Assembly (NCBI RefSeq): GCF_000002235.5
Contig: NW_022145611.1
Location: 8,686,242 to 8,750,241, forward strand
DNA: 64,000 nt
Direction of reading: 5' to 3'
Source of the DNA: Strongylocentrotus purpuratus
Taxonomy: Eukaryota; Echinodermata; Echinoidea; Camarodonta; Strongylocentrotidae
Shown: positions 27,678 to 39,809 of the stretch, in pieces
Layout: the number at the start of each line of letters is the position of its first letter
How positions within the stretch are numbered: the stretch's first letter is position 1
Translations under genes and position numbers: made by a program
Notes under the pieces: model-generated
Seen by the model: the letters and a program-made list of their open reading frames with translations, nothing else
Told to the model about the DNA's origin: nothing
The model's database searches: none

Positions 27678-29455
27678 CAAGTTTCATCGTTCTCAAATTC
27701 CAGCTCTCCATCCACATCCACAAAGTCGATTCCATTTCCCTTGGCAGTTGCCCCAACTGTCTTGTAGGGAACACGCACCATGCCTCTTGCACCAGATGAT
27801 CGAACAACCTTGAACTGTGCCTCACCAGAAGATTCTGGAATCTTGGTAAGTTTGTCCTCAAAGTGGAATATGCCAGCGTGATCATCATCTAGAATAGTAA
27901 TGGTGGCAAGGAGTGGTTCTACAATCTGTGCTTGCTGATCGTTGCAGTTGCTCTGGAACATTCCATCTGGGCCACCAACACGGATGTTGTTCAGACGCAC
28001 AAAGAAGTGCTCGTCCTCTTCAAAGATATCATCATCGATGATGCTGAGGGGAATCTCCTTGTGCGTTTCTCCTGGCTTGAAGATTAGAGTCCCCTCTGCA
28101 TAGTGGAAGTCCGAACCTGCATTGGCCGTACCGTCCTCTGACTTATAGTCCACATATACGGTGCTGTTCATGTCCCCACCGAGTCGCGCGACAGTGATCG
28201 TAAAATTTCCCACATTCTCCATGACAGTGTAGTTGAACGGGTCAAAACAAACACGGGTGATGGAGTCATCCTGCAGTACTTCTATATTCACTTCTGCCAC
28301 ACTTGCTCGCTTCTTCTCCAACGTCTTCTTGAGGATATTACCAGCGCCACACATCTTCCTAGTAGCCTGAATACGGTAGAAGGCCCTGCTCTTCTGCTGG
28401 TTGTTGAGGGATTCGTAGTTGGCCATCTGCTCAAGGGTAGCAAGATCAGCATCTGGGTGTTTCTGTCTAAGCTCCCTCAGAAGGCGAATGGTTTCCTTCC
28501 TAGAATCCTCCAGATCCTTGATGTCACTCACATCTCCATCCAGATCCTTGTATCTTTTGCCCTTGAACTCAACACCATCCATTCCATGATTGAGATGATT
28601 CTCATGCATCTCATTCTCGCCCATCTCCATTGCATTTTGTAAGTTGGACCCTCTCCTAACCACTCTTTCAGCAGTGTACTTTTTCCTGAGAAATCTGTAA
28701 AAAAAGATGCGCTTATCTGCGATATATGCCCAAATAACAGTCACAGGAAACATCAGTAGTGTTACTATTGCTTCCCACAATTCAATGACACCAGGAGAGA
28801 AAAGCTTCAAAATGGCGAGTAACCACAAATAAGCCAATACACTGAATGAAGCGGTAACAAAAAAGACTCTTAAATGCTTCAAGCGCCGAAGCTCCCCATT
28901 AGGTATACAGTAGATACATATTGCAATGATAACAAACAGGTTAAATGCTGCACTACCAACAATTGTTCCAGGGCCGAGATCTCCTGCTTCAAAGCCTCGC
29001 CCACAAATTTCAATAATAGAGAGCAGGATCTCAGGGGCTGAGGATCCTAGAGCCATGAGAGTTAGGTTCGACACGGTCTCGTTCCAGATCCTCACATTCA
29101 CAGTTACCATTTCCCCATTGGGTTTCTTGATGGTGATTTCTTTCTCCTTCGAAGTGATGACTTCAATTGCGGACATGAAGCGGTCAGCAATGATGGACAC
29201 TCCAAGGAATATGAATGCAAGTGCACTAAAGTACACAATAGCTCTGGCTATCTTATCTCCAAGGGATATGTCCTCTTGCGGTAGCCAAACAGGCAAGATT
29301 ACTCCAGGTTTACATATGGTCTTATTATTATCTATGGTCCTTGCTTCTGTCCCATAGACTGCAAAAACTTGAAGAAGCAGAAAGCACAGGAGTAACTTCA
29401 AACTGATGATCTGTGTGGTCATCTGCCACACAGACAGTCTCCTTGTCTGGGCCAT
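27678..29455 (-). CDS. slc8a: Na+/Ca2+ exchanger (NCX, SLC8 family), large first coding exon
   Basis: Plasma-membrane antiporter family that exports Ca2+ in exchange for Na+. This exon gives 592 residues plus 2 nt. Seen: a signal peptide (about 1-35); membrane segments near 68-90, 130-150, 162-183, 197-217 and 226-246; the alpha-1 repeat with LTLMALGSSAPEI (131-143) and GPGTIVGSAAFNLF (161-174); a basic XIP-like segment (about 251-270); a cytosolic loop; CBD1 (about 385-525) with DGTANAGSDF (441-450) and acidic Ca2+-ligand runs IIDDDIFEEDE (472-482) and ILDDDHAG (521-528); then the first strands of CBD2 up to ELEFENDET. The ATG was chosen because the signal peptide follows it directly. The donor ACTTG|GTAAGT cuts in CBD2 where vertebrate NCX genes start their alternatively spliced exons (family knowledge). 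The second membrane half and alpha-2 repeat lie in exons not found here. No frame breaks are seen. Family assignment is very secure; the paralogue is not determined. Confidence 0.97.
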
Positions 29456-29530
29456 GTTGCCTGTAAAGCTAGGCGCTCACCTGTCCACAGCAGTAAATCT
29501 TTAAAATAAGGAAACCACACACCGATGTAA
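29456..29530 (-). other. NCX 5' untranslated segment with competing splice-like sites
   Basis: Directly upstream of the NCX ATG the minus strand reads CTTTACAG then GCAACATGG. This could be a 3' splice site at 29461-29463 with 4 nt of leader, though its pyrimidine tract is weak. A strong donor-like GGACAG|GTGAGC lies about 18 bp further upstream. The two sites are too close to bound one intron, so they suggest either alternative 5' exons or a continuous leader with chance matches. Confidence 0.35.
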
Positions 29531-29940
29531 TCGTGGGCTATCTCTCTACTTCATTGTACTCGCTCTTGTCTCGCTCTCTAGATCAATCAGATCATAATTG
29601 TTTCATGAAACATGCAGTAAATGATGAGGAACCATGTGTTGTTCGCTATATGCTCTCTCTCATATTAAGCTGTTCAGTCCTCACATAATCGGAGTCCATG
29701 TAGAGATGCAATAAGTTTGAAAACACCTGGATAGATACAAAGTAAAAGTAAAAGGAAAAGAAAAAGTGGCGGGTTATGATGTATTTCGTATGTACGGCCT
29801 AACACTACCATATTTGCAGAACCTTTCTCTTTATATGGATGACAAAAATTCACTTAACTTGAAGATGCACTGCAAAAGTTCTGCATTTTATGCATGGAAT
29901 GTCATGCTCTTTTATGTTTAATTTCAAATTATATCTTTTA

Positions 29941-29943
<3 letters not shown>

Positions 29944-29972
<29 letters not shown>
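29944..29972. repeat. (GA)n microsatellite
   Basis: About 29 bp of GA repeats. Confidence 0.95.
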
Positions 29973-29976
<4 letters not shown>

Positions 29977-31714
29977 AAAAAGATTTGCTTATCATGCACC
30001 ACACAATCAACTACTGAGATATCACTTCCAAGCCCTTTCATCTTCAGCTATAAGACCCAAACAATAATGGGAAAGAAAGGTAAGATGAAAAAATGTCTAA
30101 CCCATCAATTACCTTAATACCATAATTCAATTCAAGTACAGTACTGCATTACTCCTACATTGAATGAGTATTCCACACACTGCACATACATGTATGTACT
30201 CTACTAAATAATTAATAAATAGTTAATACATATTGACTGTGACTAAGCATGTCAGTTTCTTTTTTTCTTCTTTCCACATCAGATATCCAGCACATCTTTG
30301 AGGCTTATGGATTACGTCCGACCCACATTATTTCCTAGCTCACATGTGTACATGTACGGTATCTAATTCCAAAAGTAATCTGTTTTTACATTTGAATTAA
30401 TCTCGCAAGCTTGGATATACAGCTACATGTAAACTAATGCAGGAAGTGACAGATTTACACCGCATATACCAGTATGTCATAACTGAAGGTCCCTCCTTCG
30501 ATATGAGTTAGTTGCATATTTATGTCTATTGAATATCACAAAACCATGTAGGAACACATTAAATCTACTTCTTTTTCCCTTCAAAGACAAAATCCAAGCT
30601 GACAACACAAGCTAACATACCGGTACATAAACAGTATTATGATAATATTTAATGTACAAAATAATTCTTTCTAGAATACTGTCCTAACATAACTGTCAAC
30701 TCTATAATTTTCTTTGCCAGCTACTCTCCATTAGTTTTGCATCATTTTCTAGAAATTGAAATTTCAACCCAATTTGAATACCAAACCATTTTAACAAATT
30801 ATAGAAAATTGGCACAAATAGCATACCGTAATAAAAAAATTGAGATAAATTTGCAAGGGAAGAAAAAGAATATGATGAAAATTGATGACCATTTATTTAA
30901 AATGTTTACCCCCCCCCCCCCAAATGATTTTGAAAACTTTCTATTGTAGGCTCTAGTGGATTGGGGGGGGGGGGGTGGAATTAGCCCTGTATGTTACCAG
31001 GGGTATGTACAGGATTTGCCTTTTATCAACAGCTCCTCCTCACCCCCCTCCCCAACCCCTTTAACCCTGTCCTGTGTATACATTTCTGAACATCACTATC
31101 TGATTAGGGGTTACTTAACTTACATTTACAATTCATAAGATTAGCAACTTATCAGCAGATTGGTTATTGTTACACATGTACAGGTATCCACCAACTGAAT
31201 ACAAATCTTTTTTTGTCCTTGACCTGTCACTTTCCTGTGATTCCAAAATGTTCAATTAGCTGAGGCTTGTGTCTTTTTCCACCAACAGCAAAATCACATT
31301 TACACATCCATTTAAAACAGCATGTATTTCCTACACCACTGAATTGAAAGATCAATAAACAAGGGCAGTTATATCATTCAATAATACTGCCTTACTTTAA
31401 AAAATCAATTATTTAATTGTGCAGGTCCTCAGCCTACAATACATTAAATCCTCAGTGTGTATCCATTCATTTAGTCTGCATAAGCTCTATTCTTGACAAT
31501 AGAAAATTGATCTACAATCTACATCTACATCTGAACAAACATAGGCCTACATTTCTACTCATTTCATGACTTTGTGGTCAAAACTTTGTCTCCACACCAA
31601 GTCCACAAAATTGGGTGTTCTTTTAACTGTGAAACAAGGTCTAAAATAAGGTTGTAACAAGACACAACTTAGATCCAACTTTTTAACAATAACAAAAAAC
31701 ACAACATTAACAGT

Positions 31715-31990
31715 ATGCCTACTACTACTAGAGTCTACTACTAGACTTCTAGGTCTAGTCTATAAACACTAACAATTCTAGGTCTCACAATAAGTTCTAA
31801 CTCTAACTCTAAGTTGTTAATTGTTAGTCAAATTCTGGTATAGACTAGATCTAGAGCCTACACATGTAATCCCCACCCAACAATTTTAATCTCTTCTTCT
31901 TTGCTACAAATATCGCTGATCACACTAATTATTGAATAATATCAGAACATAGGTCTAGACCCCTATAGGTCTAGTCTAATTAGATTCCAA
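31715..31990. repeat. CTAG-word-rich low-complexity stretch
   Basis: Many overlapping CTACTACTA, TCTAGGTCTAG, CTCTAACTCTAA and TAGACTAGATCTAG words without a fixed period. No open frame of note. Confidence 0.6.
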
Positions 31991-32606
31991 ACTAGGACCT
32001 ACTCCTGTTTGACAAAGTGGACAATTAAGAACATTAAAATTGTAATATAGGTATTGGTACCCAAACGCTGTGTGTCCAGAAAATGAGAAAGGTTGGTATA
32101 TCCGCACAGCCACAGGCGATTTCAAACAGTAATTTGATTTTGAAGAGGCTTTCAAAATACAACATGCAACAACGAACAAGCAATCTTTTATCAATCTTTT
32201 GAGACTTACGTTGGAAAAAAGTACAAAGGATAAACCTTCATGATGATTGGTTCTATTTAATGACTATTTTTAATTGAATCCAAAAGCAAAAACAATGGAT
32301 TAGTTTTGTTAGTGCCCGGACACACACACTCCCCTCATCCACACGCCCGGATCGCCCGGAACTGCTAGCATCCGCATCATATCCCTGCTGCAGTTCCTGC
32401 AATTTCTATCCATCTCATTTTGTGAACGCTATAGCCTAAACCACAGCTCACCGACCGTTGCGAAATACCGTTTCTGGTTCTGCTGCTTTCTTCCCAATTG
32501 CATTCATGACTTCCTCATTCTTCCAACAATGCCCATGCTATCCTTTATTCCACTCAATTCCACATAAAAACATGATGAATCAAATATTATAACGACGTCT
32601 TCTTAC

Positions 32607-32880
32607 CTATTCCTCGCATCCCATCATAAAGGCAGACAGCAAACTAGCAGCCTAATATAACAGATATCGCGATCCCTACCGAAATATGTCGGCTGCTACG
32701 AATTTGGTTCAACAGTAAACGCACGCATTATACCGGAATACGAACATGATGCACACACGGAGCGCTTCCCTTTACAGTTTACCGAGTGTGTGTGTGCCGA
32801 AAATCAACCCGAGCCCCGACCCATCACATTTTCGAATCATCTCATTATATTTCATTGACGTCATGGACTAGCGGCATAGA
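32607..32880 (-). promoter_or_regulatory. Likely NCX promoter and non-coding first exon
   Basis: A GC-richer, repeat-free block 3.1 kb upstream of the NCX coding exon. On the minus strand it ends in a good donor (GAATAG|GTAAGA, junction at 32607/32606). A perfect cAMP-response palindrome TGACGTCA lies at 32856-32863, followed (minus strand) by CG-containing sequence. This is the layout of a promoter plus an untranslated exon spliced to the coding exon. The link to NCX is inferred from orientation and distance; no start site can be read from sequence. Confidence 0.4.
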
Positions 32881-33335
32881 AGGGAGTCATGATCGTGGGC
32901 GCGTGCACGGTATTACCACTCTCTCAATAAAGCATATTGGGGGAGTAAGGCAGAATTAATTCTACGTGAAAAGGTGCTGATTCGAATCAAAATAACGGGC
33001 CCACCATCAAATACATCGCAAAGGATTACGGCTCTAATCGAATTGAGCAAACACGTCAGGAATAAGCTTATTATGGATAGAGAAATAGTTGCATATGCAT
33101 GGGGGCCCATGCAGGTACTCAAACTCCCATAATTTGTAATGCTTGCAAACCTACACTTTGATACCATACTTTCAAAGTGCGAAATCGACCAACTTTAATT
33201 TGTATGGGCCTTACTCTTGGCTGAACTAAAATTTAGCAAAACTGGCCTCCCGAAATCGGAGAGAACTTGCATGCATCATTCAGTTTCATATCTCGTGTTT
33301 TATGTTCTCAACGGGTCAATCGCAGTAGAGCCCTA

Positions 33336-33542
33336 CAGGGGCGGATCTAGCTTTTTGCCAGGGGGGGGGGGGGAGGTTGACCCAGTGGCGGATCCAGGAT
33401 TTTCCAACAATCGCGCCGTTTTACTTTTTTTTTTCTGTTCTCCTTATTTTCCTTTTCTTTTCTTTTTTTTCTCTCACATAATTGGCCACCCAAGGGGGGG
33501 GGGGTTAAACCGCCGAACCCCCCCCCCCTAGATCCGTCCCTG
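33336..33542. mobile_element. MITE with CAGGGGCGGATCTAG inverted ends
   Basis: Left end CAGGGGCGGATCTAG, right end CTAGATCCGTCCCTG, flanked on both sides by CCCTA. A second end-like motif, CAGTGGCGGATCCAGG, lies inside (33382 on), suggesting a nested or composite element. The end sequence resembles hAT-type MITEs, but the flanking repeat I see is 5 bp, not the usual 8. Confidence 0.65.
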
Positions 33543-34561
33543 CCCTACCCCATCTCTCGCTAAAATTCCCACTTTCTTGGGATGCTCTTTTTCATCGAGT
33601 TTCATTCGGAAACCAAAAGACAGCGGGGAAAATATATGGGCTACCTCTGACTAGGATAAATGCAGCATCATAATTAGGATCAATATCATTTTTACATGGG
33701 CCTTCCCTCGTATTTGAAAAAAAAAGTATGATTCTATTTATTATGTTTATATATCCTCTCTGCATGGCTCTCCTTCTCACTCCTCTCTCGATGAAAGCAT
33801 ATTCAGGAAGAAATTCTTTACAACCATTTTGTGTCGGCATATAATATATGGGACTCTCTTCTTCAACCTACATGTCCAATGCCGTATTTTCATTATTTCA
33901 CGGATGAACTGAACACAAATAATATTTTGCTTCGTTTTGTCGGCTAAACAAGGTCGATCGCAGCTGGTAGTCTGACCCGCTCTATAAGAAATTGCGATAA
34001 TTTTGACTGGTGAAAATACAGTATAAAAAGCAGAGTCAATTCCCGCAGGCACCTTGATTTTATACAAGGGGAGATGATCATGGATATGGGATATCAATTT
34101 TCGATTGATTAATTGGAGCATGTAGAAATTGGATTTTAAAATAGGCCTCGGTTCCCCGGCCGGCTCCGTTCACAAATATGAATAATGAATGAAAATGTCA
34201 TCATAATCACGCGCAGGGTTCGAATCCATGAAATTATATGGTTCAATTACTTATGGTTTTGAGATAGTTGCCTTCCCATTACAGTTATTATTTTATAGGC
34301 CTACATAATCTTCATCTTCTATACAACTTTCTTCTTTTTGCCATCTTGTTGAAGGCAGCTGAATTATTAGCATACTTTTCGCCTCGAGAGCTAGTCAAGG
34401 CTCGACAATTTCAGATAGTGATTGTGCGTCCAAGATCATGACCTGCGGATGATGTTGATTCATTTTTAGCGGAGTATATTGAATTATTAATTTTAAAGGT
34501 TTTGACAAATGCCTATTGAGCATACATGTATTTGTTTAACTTCTTCGGTATTTGTTAAGCC

Positions 34562-34581
34562 TCCCCCCCCCCCCCCCCCCT
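34562..34581. repeat. C run
   Basis: About 19 consecutive C, followed by a short TC run. Confidence 0.95.
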
Positions 34582-34894
34582 CGATCTCTCTCTCTTCACA
34601 ATGAATCTTTCGATGAACCGTATACGTCTCCATTTTACACTTATCTTTTTACTGTATATTATTGGATAACTGGGACGCAATTTTCGTTGAGTACCATCCC
34701 CCTCCCCCTCATTAGCCTTTTGAAAATAATTGTTGGGTTGGGGAGGGGGGTCATTAACTAAGTTTGGATCATGTCGGGTGGTGAGAAGAGACCTTTGCAG
34801 GTATCCATCCATCGTGACGGTGATGGCGCTGATCAAGAAAGAGATAGTACACGATATGAGCTCTTTGGTTCCAGCCGTCGACGGAGAAAGTGGC

Positions 34895-35230
34895 AGGGGG
34901 GGGGGGGAGGCAGAGGCCAACAGATAGAAGAAAGAAAAAAATTGGTGGGGAGGGGAGCAAGCAAAGAGAAAGAGAGAGAGAGAGAGAGAGGGGATGGGCG
35001 GGCAGAGAAGCAGAGGGGTTAATACAGAGAGAAAGACAAAAAAATAAGACGGGACAGTGAATAAACAGAGAGAGTGAGAGAGAGGGAGGGGGCAGCGATA
35101 GTATATATATAGAGAGAGAGAGAATGAGAGAGAATGAGAGAGAAAGAGAGAGACAAGGAAAGAGAGAGAGAGAGAGAGAGGATGTATGGGCAGGGACAGA
35201 GAAATATATTATATATAGAGAGAGAGGGGG
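34895..35230. repeat. GA-rich purine tract
   Basis: G run at about 34896, then several blocks of GAGAGA separated by short unique sequence, up to GAGAGAGGGGGG near 35226. The Arg/Glu-rich frames are artefacts. Confidence 0.9.
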
Positions 35231-35736
35231 GTCCTTCCTTTCCTCACTTCTCGTCTTTCACGCATTTTCTGTAGAGAATTCATGAGTGAAATTTGTTTGG
35301 AAAATACAGCGACATTTAGTGTTACTTATCAACACTCTTCCTAGACGATCCAGAGAAATCAATACGGACTAGCCCTCTGTATCAGTTGAAATATGCATTC
35401 TAGAACAGACTCACTTCATAAATGCAGAGATGATTTCATAACCCTGTTCCTTTTGATGTTGTTTTGTTCTTATTTTTCCCCAAAGTCAAATTCATCAGCC
35501 ATAACGAGCAGTAGCAAGTTTGTTGATGTTTCTGCCTTTGTGAGGTAGCTTGAAGGCTTAAAAATGTGTATGTTTTTAATTGCATCTTGGAGATTAATTT
35601 TGGATACTTTTAAGCTATGGTGTGTGCTTGGAGGCATTTGACTAATGATTAAATTACCCAAAATTTTCACAATAACAAGTTTATAATTCCAAGTCAGGTT
35701 TTCAAATTGATAAGATATCGAAGAGAAAGAGTGAAA

Positions 35737-35737
<1 letters not shown>

Positions 35738-35778
<41 letters not shown>

Positions 35779-35822
35779 CATGAGTGTGCGTCTCTGTGTA
35801 TGTGTGTGTGTGAGAGAGAGAA
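35738..35822. repeat. (GA)n and (GT)n microsatellites
   Basis: About 35 bp of GA, then TGTGTG and again GAGAGAG. Confidence 0.95.
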
Positions 35823-35999
35823 AGCATTGAAATAAGATAGACTTGTAAACATTGCAATGGTTTTCAGATTTGAAAACAATTTTTTATTCACAATATATAA
35901 CAACATACAATATGTGGTATGAACTCCTCACAGTTTAATACCAAATAAACTTGATTGACAAATGATTTACTTAAAATGCATATCAAATATAGTTTGGTG

Positions 36000-36194
36000 T
36001 TAAAGGCCCACTGCACTACTTGTAGCTACTTGCGCCCTCTATATAACAAACCATGCCTAATCGGTGACCATTGGTCCCCCATGATCCTCTTTTTCTTATG
36101 TTAACTGAGAGCTGAGTTGATGAGATAACCACCTGTCCAGTGACCTTGCAGGGCAGTCTAATCCCTCCTGTAAACTATGGCAGATACACTTTCA
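36000..36194 (-). mobile_element. TTAA MITE family 1, copy E (reverse orientation)
   Basis: Begins TTAAAGGCCCACTGCACTAC and contains the family core in reverse (TTGCGCCCTCTATATA, GTCCCCCATGATCCTCTTTT, TAATCCCTCCTG). The far end is diverged. The only copy outside the receptor gene region. Confidence 0.75.
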
Positions 36195-36362
36195 GAGGAA
36201 AATCGAACCCAAACACATATATCTCGGCATGGAAGTGAAACAAGATGGCAAAGTCATTAAAACTTTTTGAATACAATTCACTCCATTAATGTATTCATTA
36301 TATTAGTTCAAAATAATGATTAAGTCAATTGATTTACATTCCAAAAGGGGCAAGAATAAAAC

Positions 36363-36738
36363 TTGAACAAAATATCAATAAAAATCAACATGTTGTGGTC
36401 AAATAATAATGTGTTTCCTCAAGGTAACAATCTTCTTTCACCTAACTTTGATCTTTTTAAAGATTTTGAAAACTTGTTAGCATCTCGAACATTCAAACGT
36501 TACGCGCTTAATAGTCATATGTTCAGGGTATACCTTAAACTTCATCATGCCGAATCATAAAGCAAGATGGTTCTACACGTTCATCAATACATTTACACAA
36601 AATACTCTTAAACATTTGATCACAAATAAGCCACAGTTTATGAGAAACATTACATATGAATATCAAAAATGCATGTCACAACATTCTAAAAATAAACACA
36701 AGTGTATTTCTTGTTGCGGAAGTGCATACAAAATATAA
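36363..36738 (+). other. Two short open frames of unknown nature
   Basis: Two partly overlapping frames of 65 and 63 codons (36363-36560, 36547-36738) with FKRYALNSHMFRVYLKLHH and later KCISCCGSAYKI. The style is like a worn retroposon piece, but I cannot identify a domain. Confidence 0.15.
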
Positions 36739-36920
36739 GGCTCTTGTGTGAATGTGAATTTTCAAATGCAGTTTTTTTTGGCTGGGATAAATTTTGCAGA
36801 AGTGATCTATATCTTCCATCAATGTGATGTATTAGTAGAAGTGTGGTGGTGCTTTATTAATACATGAGATGCTATTAGTTTAAAGTAATATACGGTAGTC
36901 ACAATTGATGATCTAAGCGC

Positions 36921-37064
36921 TGGTACCCATTTCACAAAGCCCTTTTTCAATGACAAAAATCAGTGACAAATCTGCTGATAACAAATCAGAACCTAGGATT
37001 TCGCTAGCTTATAACAAAAACTGTCATTTGTCACTGATGACAAGTTTTGTGAAACGGGGCCCTG
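36921..37064. mobile_element. Short hairpin MITE with TTTCACAAA ends
   Basis: GGTACCCATTTCACAAAG on the left and TTTTGTGAAACGGGGCCC on the right. The inner sequence (CAGTGACAAAT ... ATTTGTCACTG) continues the inverted repeat, so it can fold almost end to end. 144 bp, no coding. Confidence 0.65.
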
Positions 37065-37239
37065 GACACTAAAAAAATGCATCTTCTCCTTGATGGAGCA
37101 ATATTCTTAAGAAGAAAAAAAAATCAAATAAATGAATAAAAAATTGTCCTTCATGTGAGCGAGGTTTGTCCAAGCTTCCAACGAAATTATTACTAAGTTA
37201 ATTTTCATTTCATTGGTTTTTGTTGAATGATTACAGACA

Positions 37240-37275
37240 AGCAAAAAAAAAAAAAAATTAAAAAAAAAAAAAAAG
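37240..37275. repeat. A-rich run
   Basis: Two near-pure A runs split by TTA; a (TA)n run follows at 37328-37344. Confidence 0.9.
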
Positions 37276-37546
37276 GGTCAACAATTTAACATCTACATGA
37301 ACGTGTATGTGCAGTCTCATTATGTTTATATATATATATATATGAGTTGTTTGATAATTTTCAGAACTTTTGTGAAAATTAAAGCAAATATGACAAAAGA
37401 TCTTATCATAAAACATGGAACTTATGTAGTGTTAACATTGACTGTTTTCACAAATTATAAAACTCAATGACGCGTTTCAATTATCTTGCGGCATGACATT
37501 TGCAAATCTGGACCACTCGTTAAACTTTCTTGCATGCAAAAATTTG

Positions 37547-38015
37547 TGGCATCTATAACCTTCATCAATGAATAGACAACAGTACGAGTGACTATGATGA
37601 CTTGCGAGTTCCACACAGCATCTGATAAACATTGAATAGAGATAGATAAGTTGGCACCCAAATCCAATTTACAGAGACATACAGAGTGAGAAATAAGGCT
37701 CGTCTTTGAACCTGGTCCTCATAAAAATGACACAATATTGATCAAAGATATGAAGAGGAGACGCCGAAATCACGTTCCGAGAAAAAGAAGAGCACTAAAT
37801 AAATTCATGTAGACTTAAATGCCTTCTGGCATATATAACCTTCAATGTATAAACAACAATAAGAGTGCCTTTGATGACTTGCAAGTTCCAAACAGCATCT
37901 GATAAACATTGAATAGAGATAGAAATGCGTGCATGATCACGAATAGTATTTTAAGTTGGCGCAAAAATCCAATTTACAGAGACATACAGAGTGAGAAATA
38001 AGGCTCGTCTTAGAC
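37547..38015 (+). repeat. Local duplication, two copies about 290 bp apart
   Basis: Copy 1 (about 37547-37705) and copy 2 (about 37826-38015) share GATGACTTGC, CAGCATCTGATAAACATTG, AATAGAGATAG, and an identical run from CAATTTACAGAGACATACAG to AAATAAGGCTCGTCTT. Copy 2 has an extra 35-40 bp. Confidence 0.75.
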
Positions 38016-39804
38016 AAAACAGGCAACAAACAAACAAATAAACAACGAAACCATGATCATTTATACATGTTTATCTCTTCTTGATGTTTCAAATACTTCT
38101 ATCTCTCTCCAACACAAATTAAAACATAATACCTTTTTTTTTTTGGTCAACAAATTTCCAAGGTTGTATTAAAAAAAGGACAAGGCCAAGTGCAAAAAGC
38201 AATATAAAGCATTGATATGATACAATATATGACAGAGAACATAATTTCCTATACACATTCAATATTTTTCAGAATATATATGTTGCATCAGTTCTTTGAC
38301 ACAAGTATCACAGTACACAAATACAAACCATACAAGTATATTCCGACTGAGGCTGAGGAGTTGAGGCAGATATCCAGTCAGTAAACTTATCAAAATAGAG
38401 GCAGTCGGTTTAAAAACTTATACATGTATGATAATTGGTGAAAATGATACAAAGATGTTATCTGAGATGTGAATGTAAGCCTATCAAAATGATAATATAA
38501 CACTCTGTTCTTTCCATTAAAGCCATATTTAACACGATTGTCACATTGATGACATTGTATTTAACCCAAATAATCACAAAAAGTACATGAAGCAAGTACA
38601 CAAGTTCATCATAAATCTCCTTGTTCATGATCACATCACTTGAAATAAAAAGTTTTGCTGTGTACAGAACAATTATTTTAAAATCCAGACTCCCAACTCA
38701 AACAGTTGAAGGGAATGTTCAGTTTAGGTATGTCACCAAAAAAATGTATTGTCAGTTTGAATACCTTTAATAGTAAGTACCTTAGAAAATTTGGAGCAAA
38801 CAAAAAGACTTGTCCTTAATGCAAAGTACTTAATAGTCATCAATGTTTGTTAATTAAAAGTTCTTTTTTGACATATCTGAACTAGGGTTTGGCTAACATC
38901 AAGCCTCATCAAGATAGTATACGCATTGTCAGCTCCATATCCTAACAATGTGGTCCGGCTCTTAACAGACCATATATAAAGAAGTTAAATTTATATAATG
39001 AAAGTACACTACAACAAGCAAATGAGAGAAGAAGTTTAAAAAACTTTTCAATGTATGATTCTACATCAATTTCTGACTCTACAAGAAACACTTAATTTGA
39101 CACCAAATTTGACATCGTATTTAAAGGCAGCCTGACACTCATACATGTGTACAGTACATGTGTACATAGTCACTTTCAATAAACTTCATAATTGCACTGG
39201 TAATACATGGGCATGACACATCCGTCTAACAAGAACCCAAAACAGAATATACTTTTGAGACAATGACATATATATACATCTATATTTCTCTATATACATC
39301 TATATATATATATATATAATATTTACCGGTAATACAAAAATAAGGACAGGAGAATTATACACACTCTTCATTCAATTCATTGGTTTTCTTCATTCTTCAA
39401 TATCCAAAGTATAAAAATAGGAGTCCGCCTATGGTATCACACACTATCTTTTTTATTCCTGTGAAATGCAAAGAAAACTGCAGTTTCCTGTAACTGTCAT
39501 TAATTGCATTCAAACTACAATAATTAATAACATATTAAACACCTTTATCTTTAGTGCAATGCAAGGAATAAGTGCACATTGAAGAAACAAAATTGTTATC
39601 AAAAAAAGTATAAAAATTAAATTCCTGAACTGAGAGATGTTTCACTTGTTTTTCTCAAACGAAGTTTCGGTATTTTATAATCTCAGTATTGTCCGGTTCC
39701 CATTCAGTACACCAGGGTCGAGAGAGGCGAATTTTCAAAAATGCCTTGTCTAAGGATGTAAGCACCTGGCAAGGAACAAATCAGTGACATCTCATGAGAT
39801 TCAC
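38016..39804. other. No gene seen
   Basis: AT-rich intergenic DNA between NCX and the receptor. A (TA)n run occurs near 39303-39320. Nothing else recognised. Confidence 0.6.
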
Positions 39805-39809
39805 AAGCC

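Larger units (their letters stand above)
29531..32606 (-). other. Probable 5' intron of NCX, no gene seen
   Basis: AT-rich, without exon-like open frames. It holds a GA run (29944-29972), C and G runs near 30908 and 30963, and a stretch rich in CTAG/TCTAG words (31715-31990). Treated as intron only if the upstream exon at 32607 belongs to NCX. Confidence 0.4.
32881..35999. other. Upstream flank of NCX, no gene seen
   Basis: Holds a small transposon relic (33336-33542), C/G runs, and a GA-rich domain. Open frames here follow the simple repeats. TATAG- and GAGAG-rich tracts around 35100-35225 have no coding look. Confidence 0.6.

Noticed and set aside
27442-27888. 148-codon minus frame overlapping the NCX exon end
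   Set aside because: It is out of frame with NCX and runs through the splice donor into a SINE.
28457-29357. Plus-strand frames of 61 and 143 codons
   Set aside because: Antisense shadows of the NCX exon.
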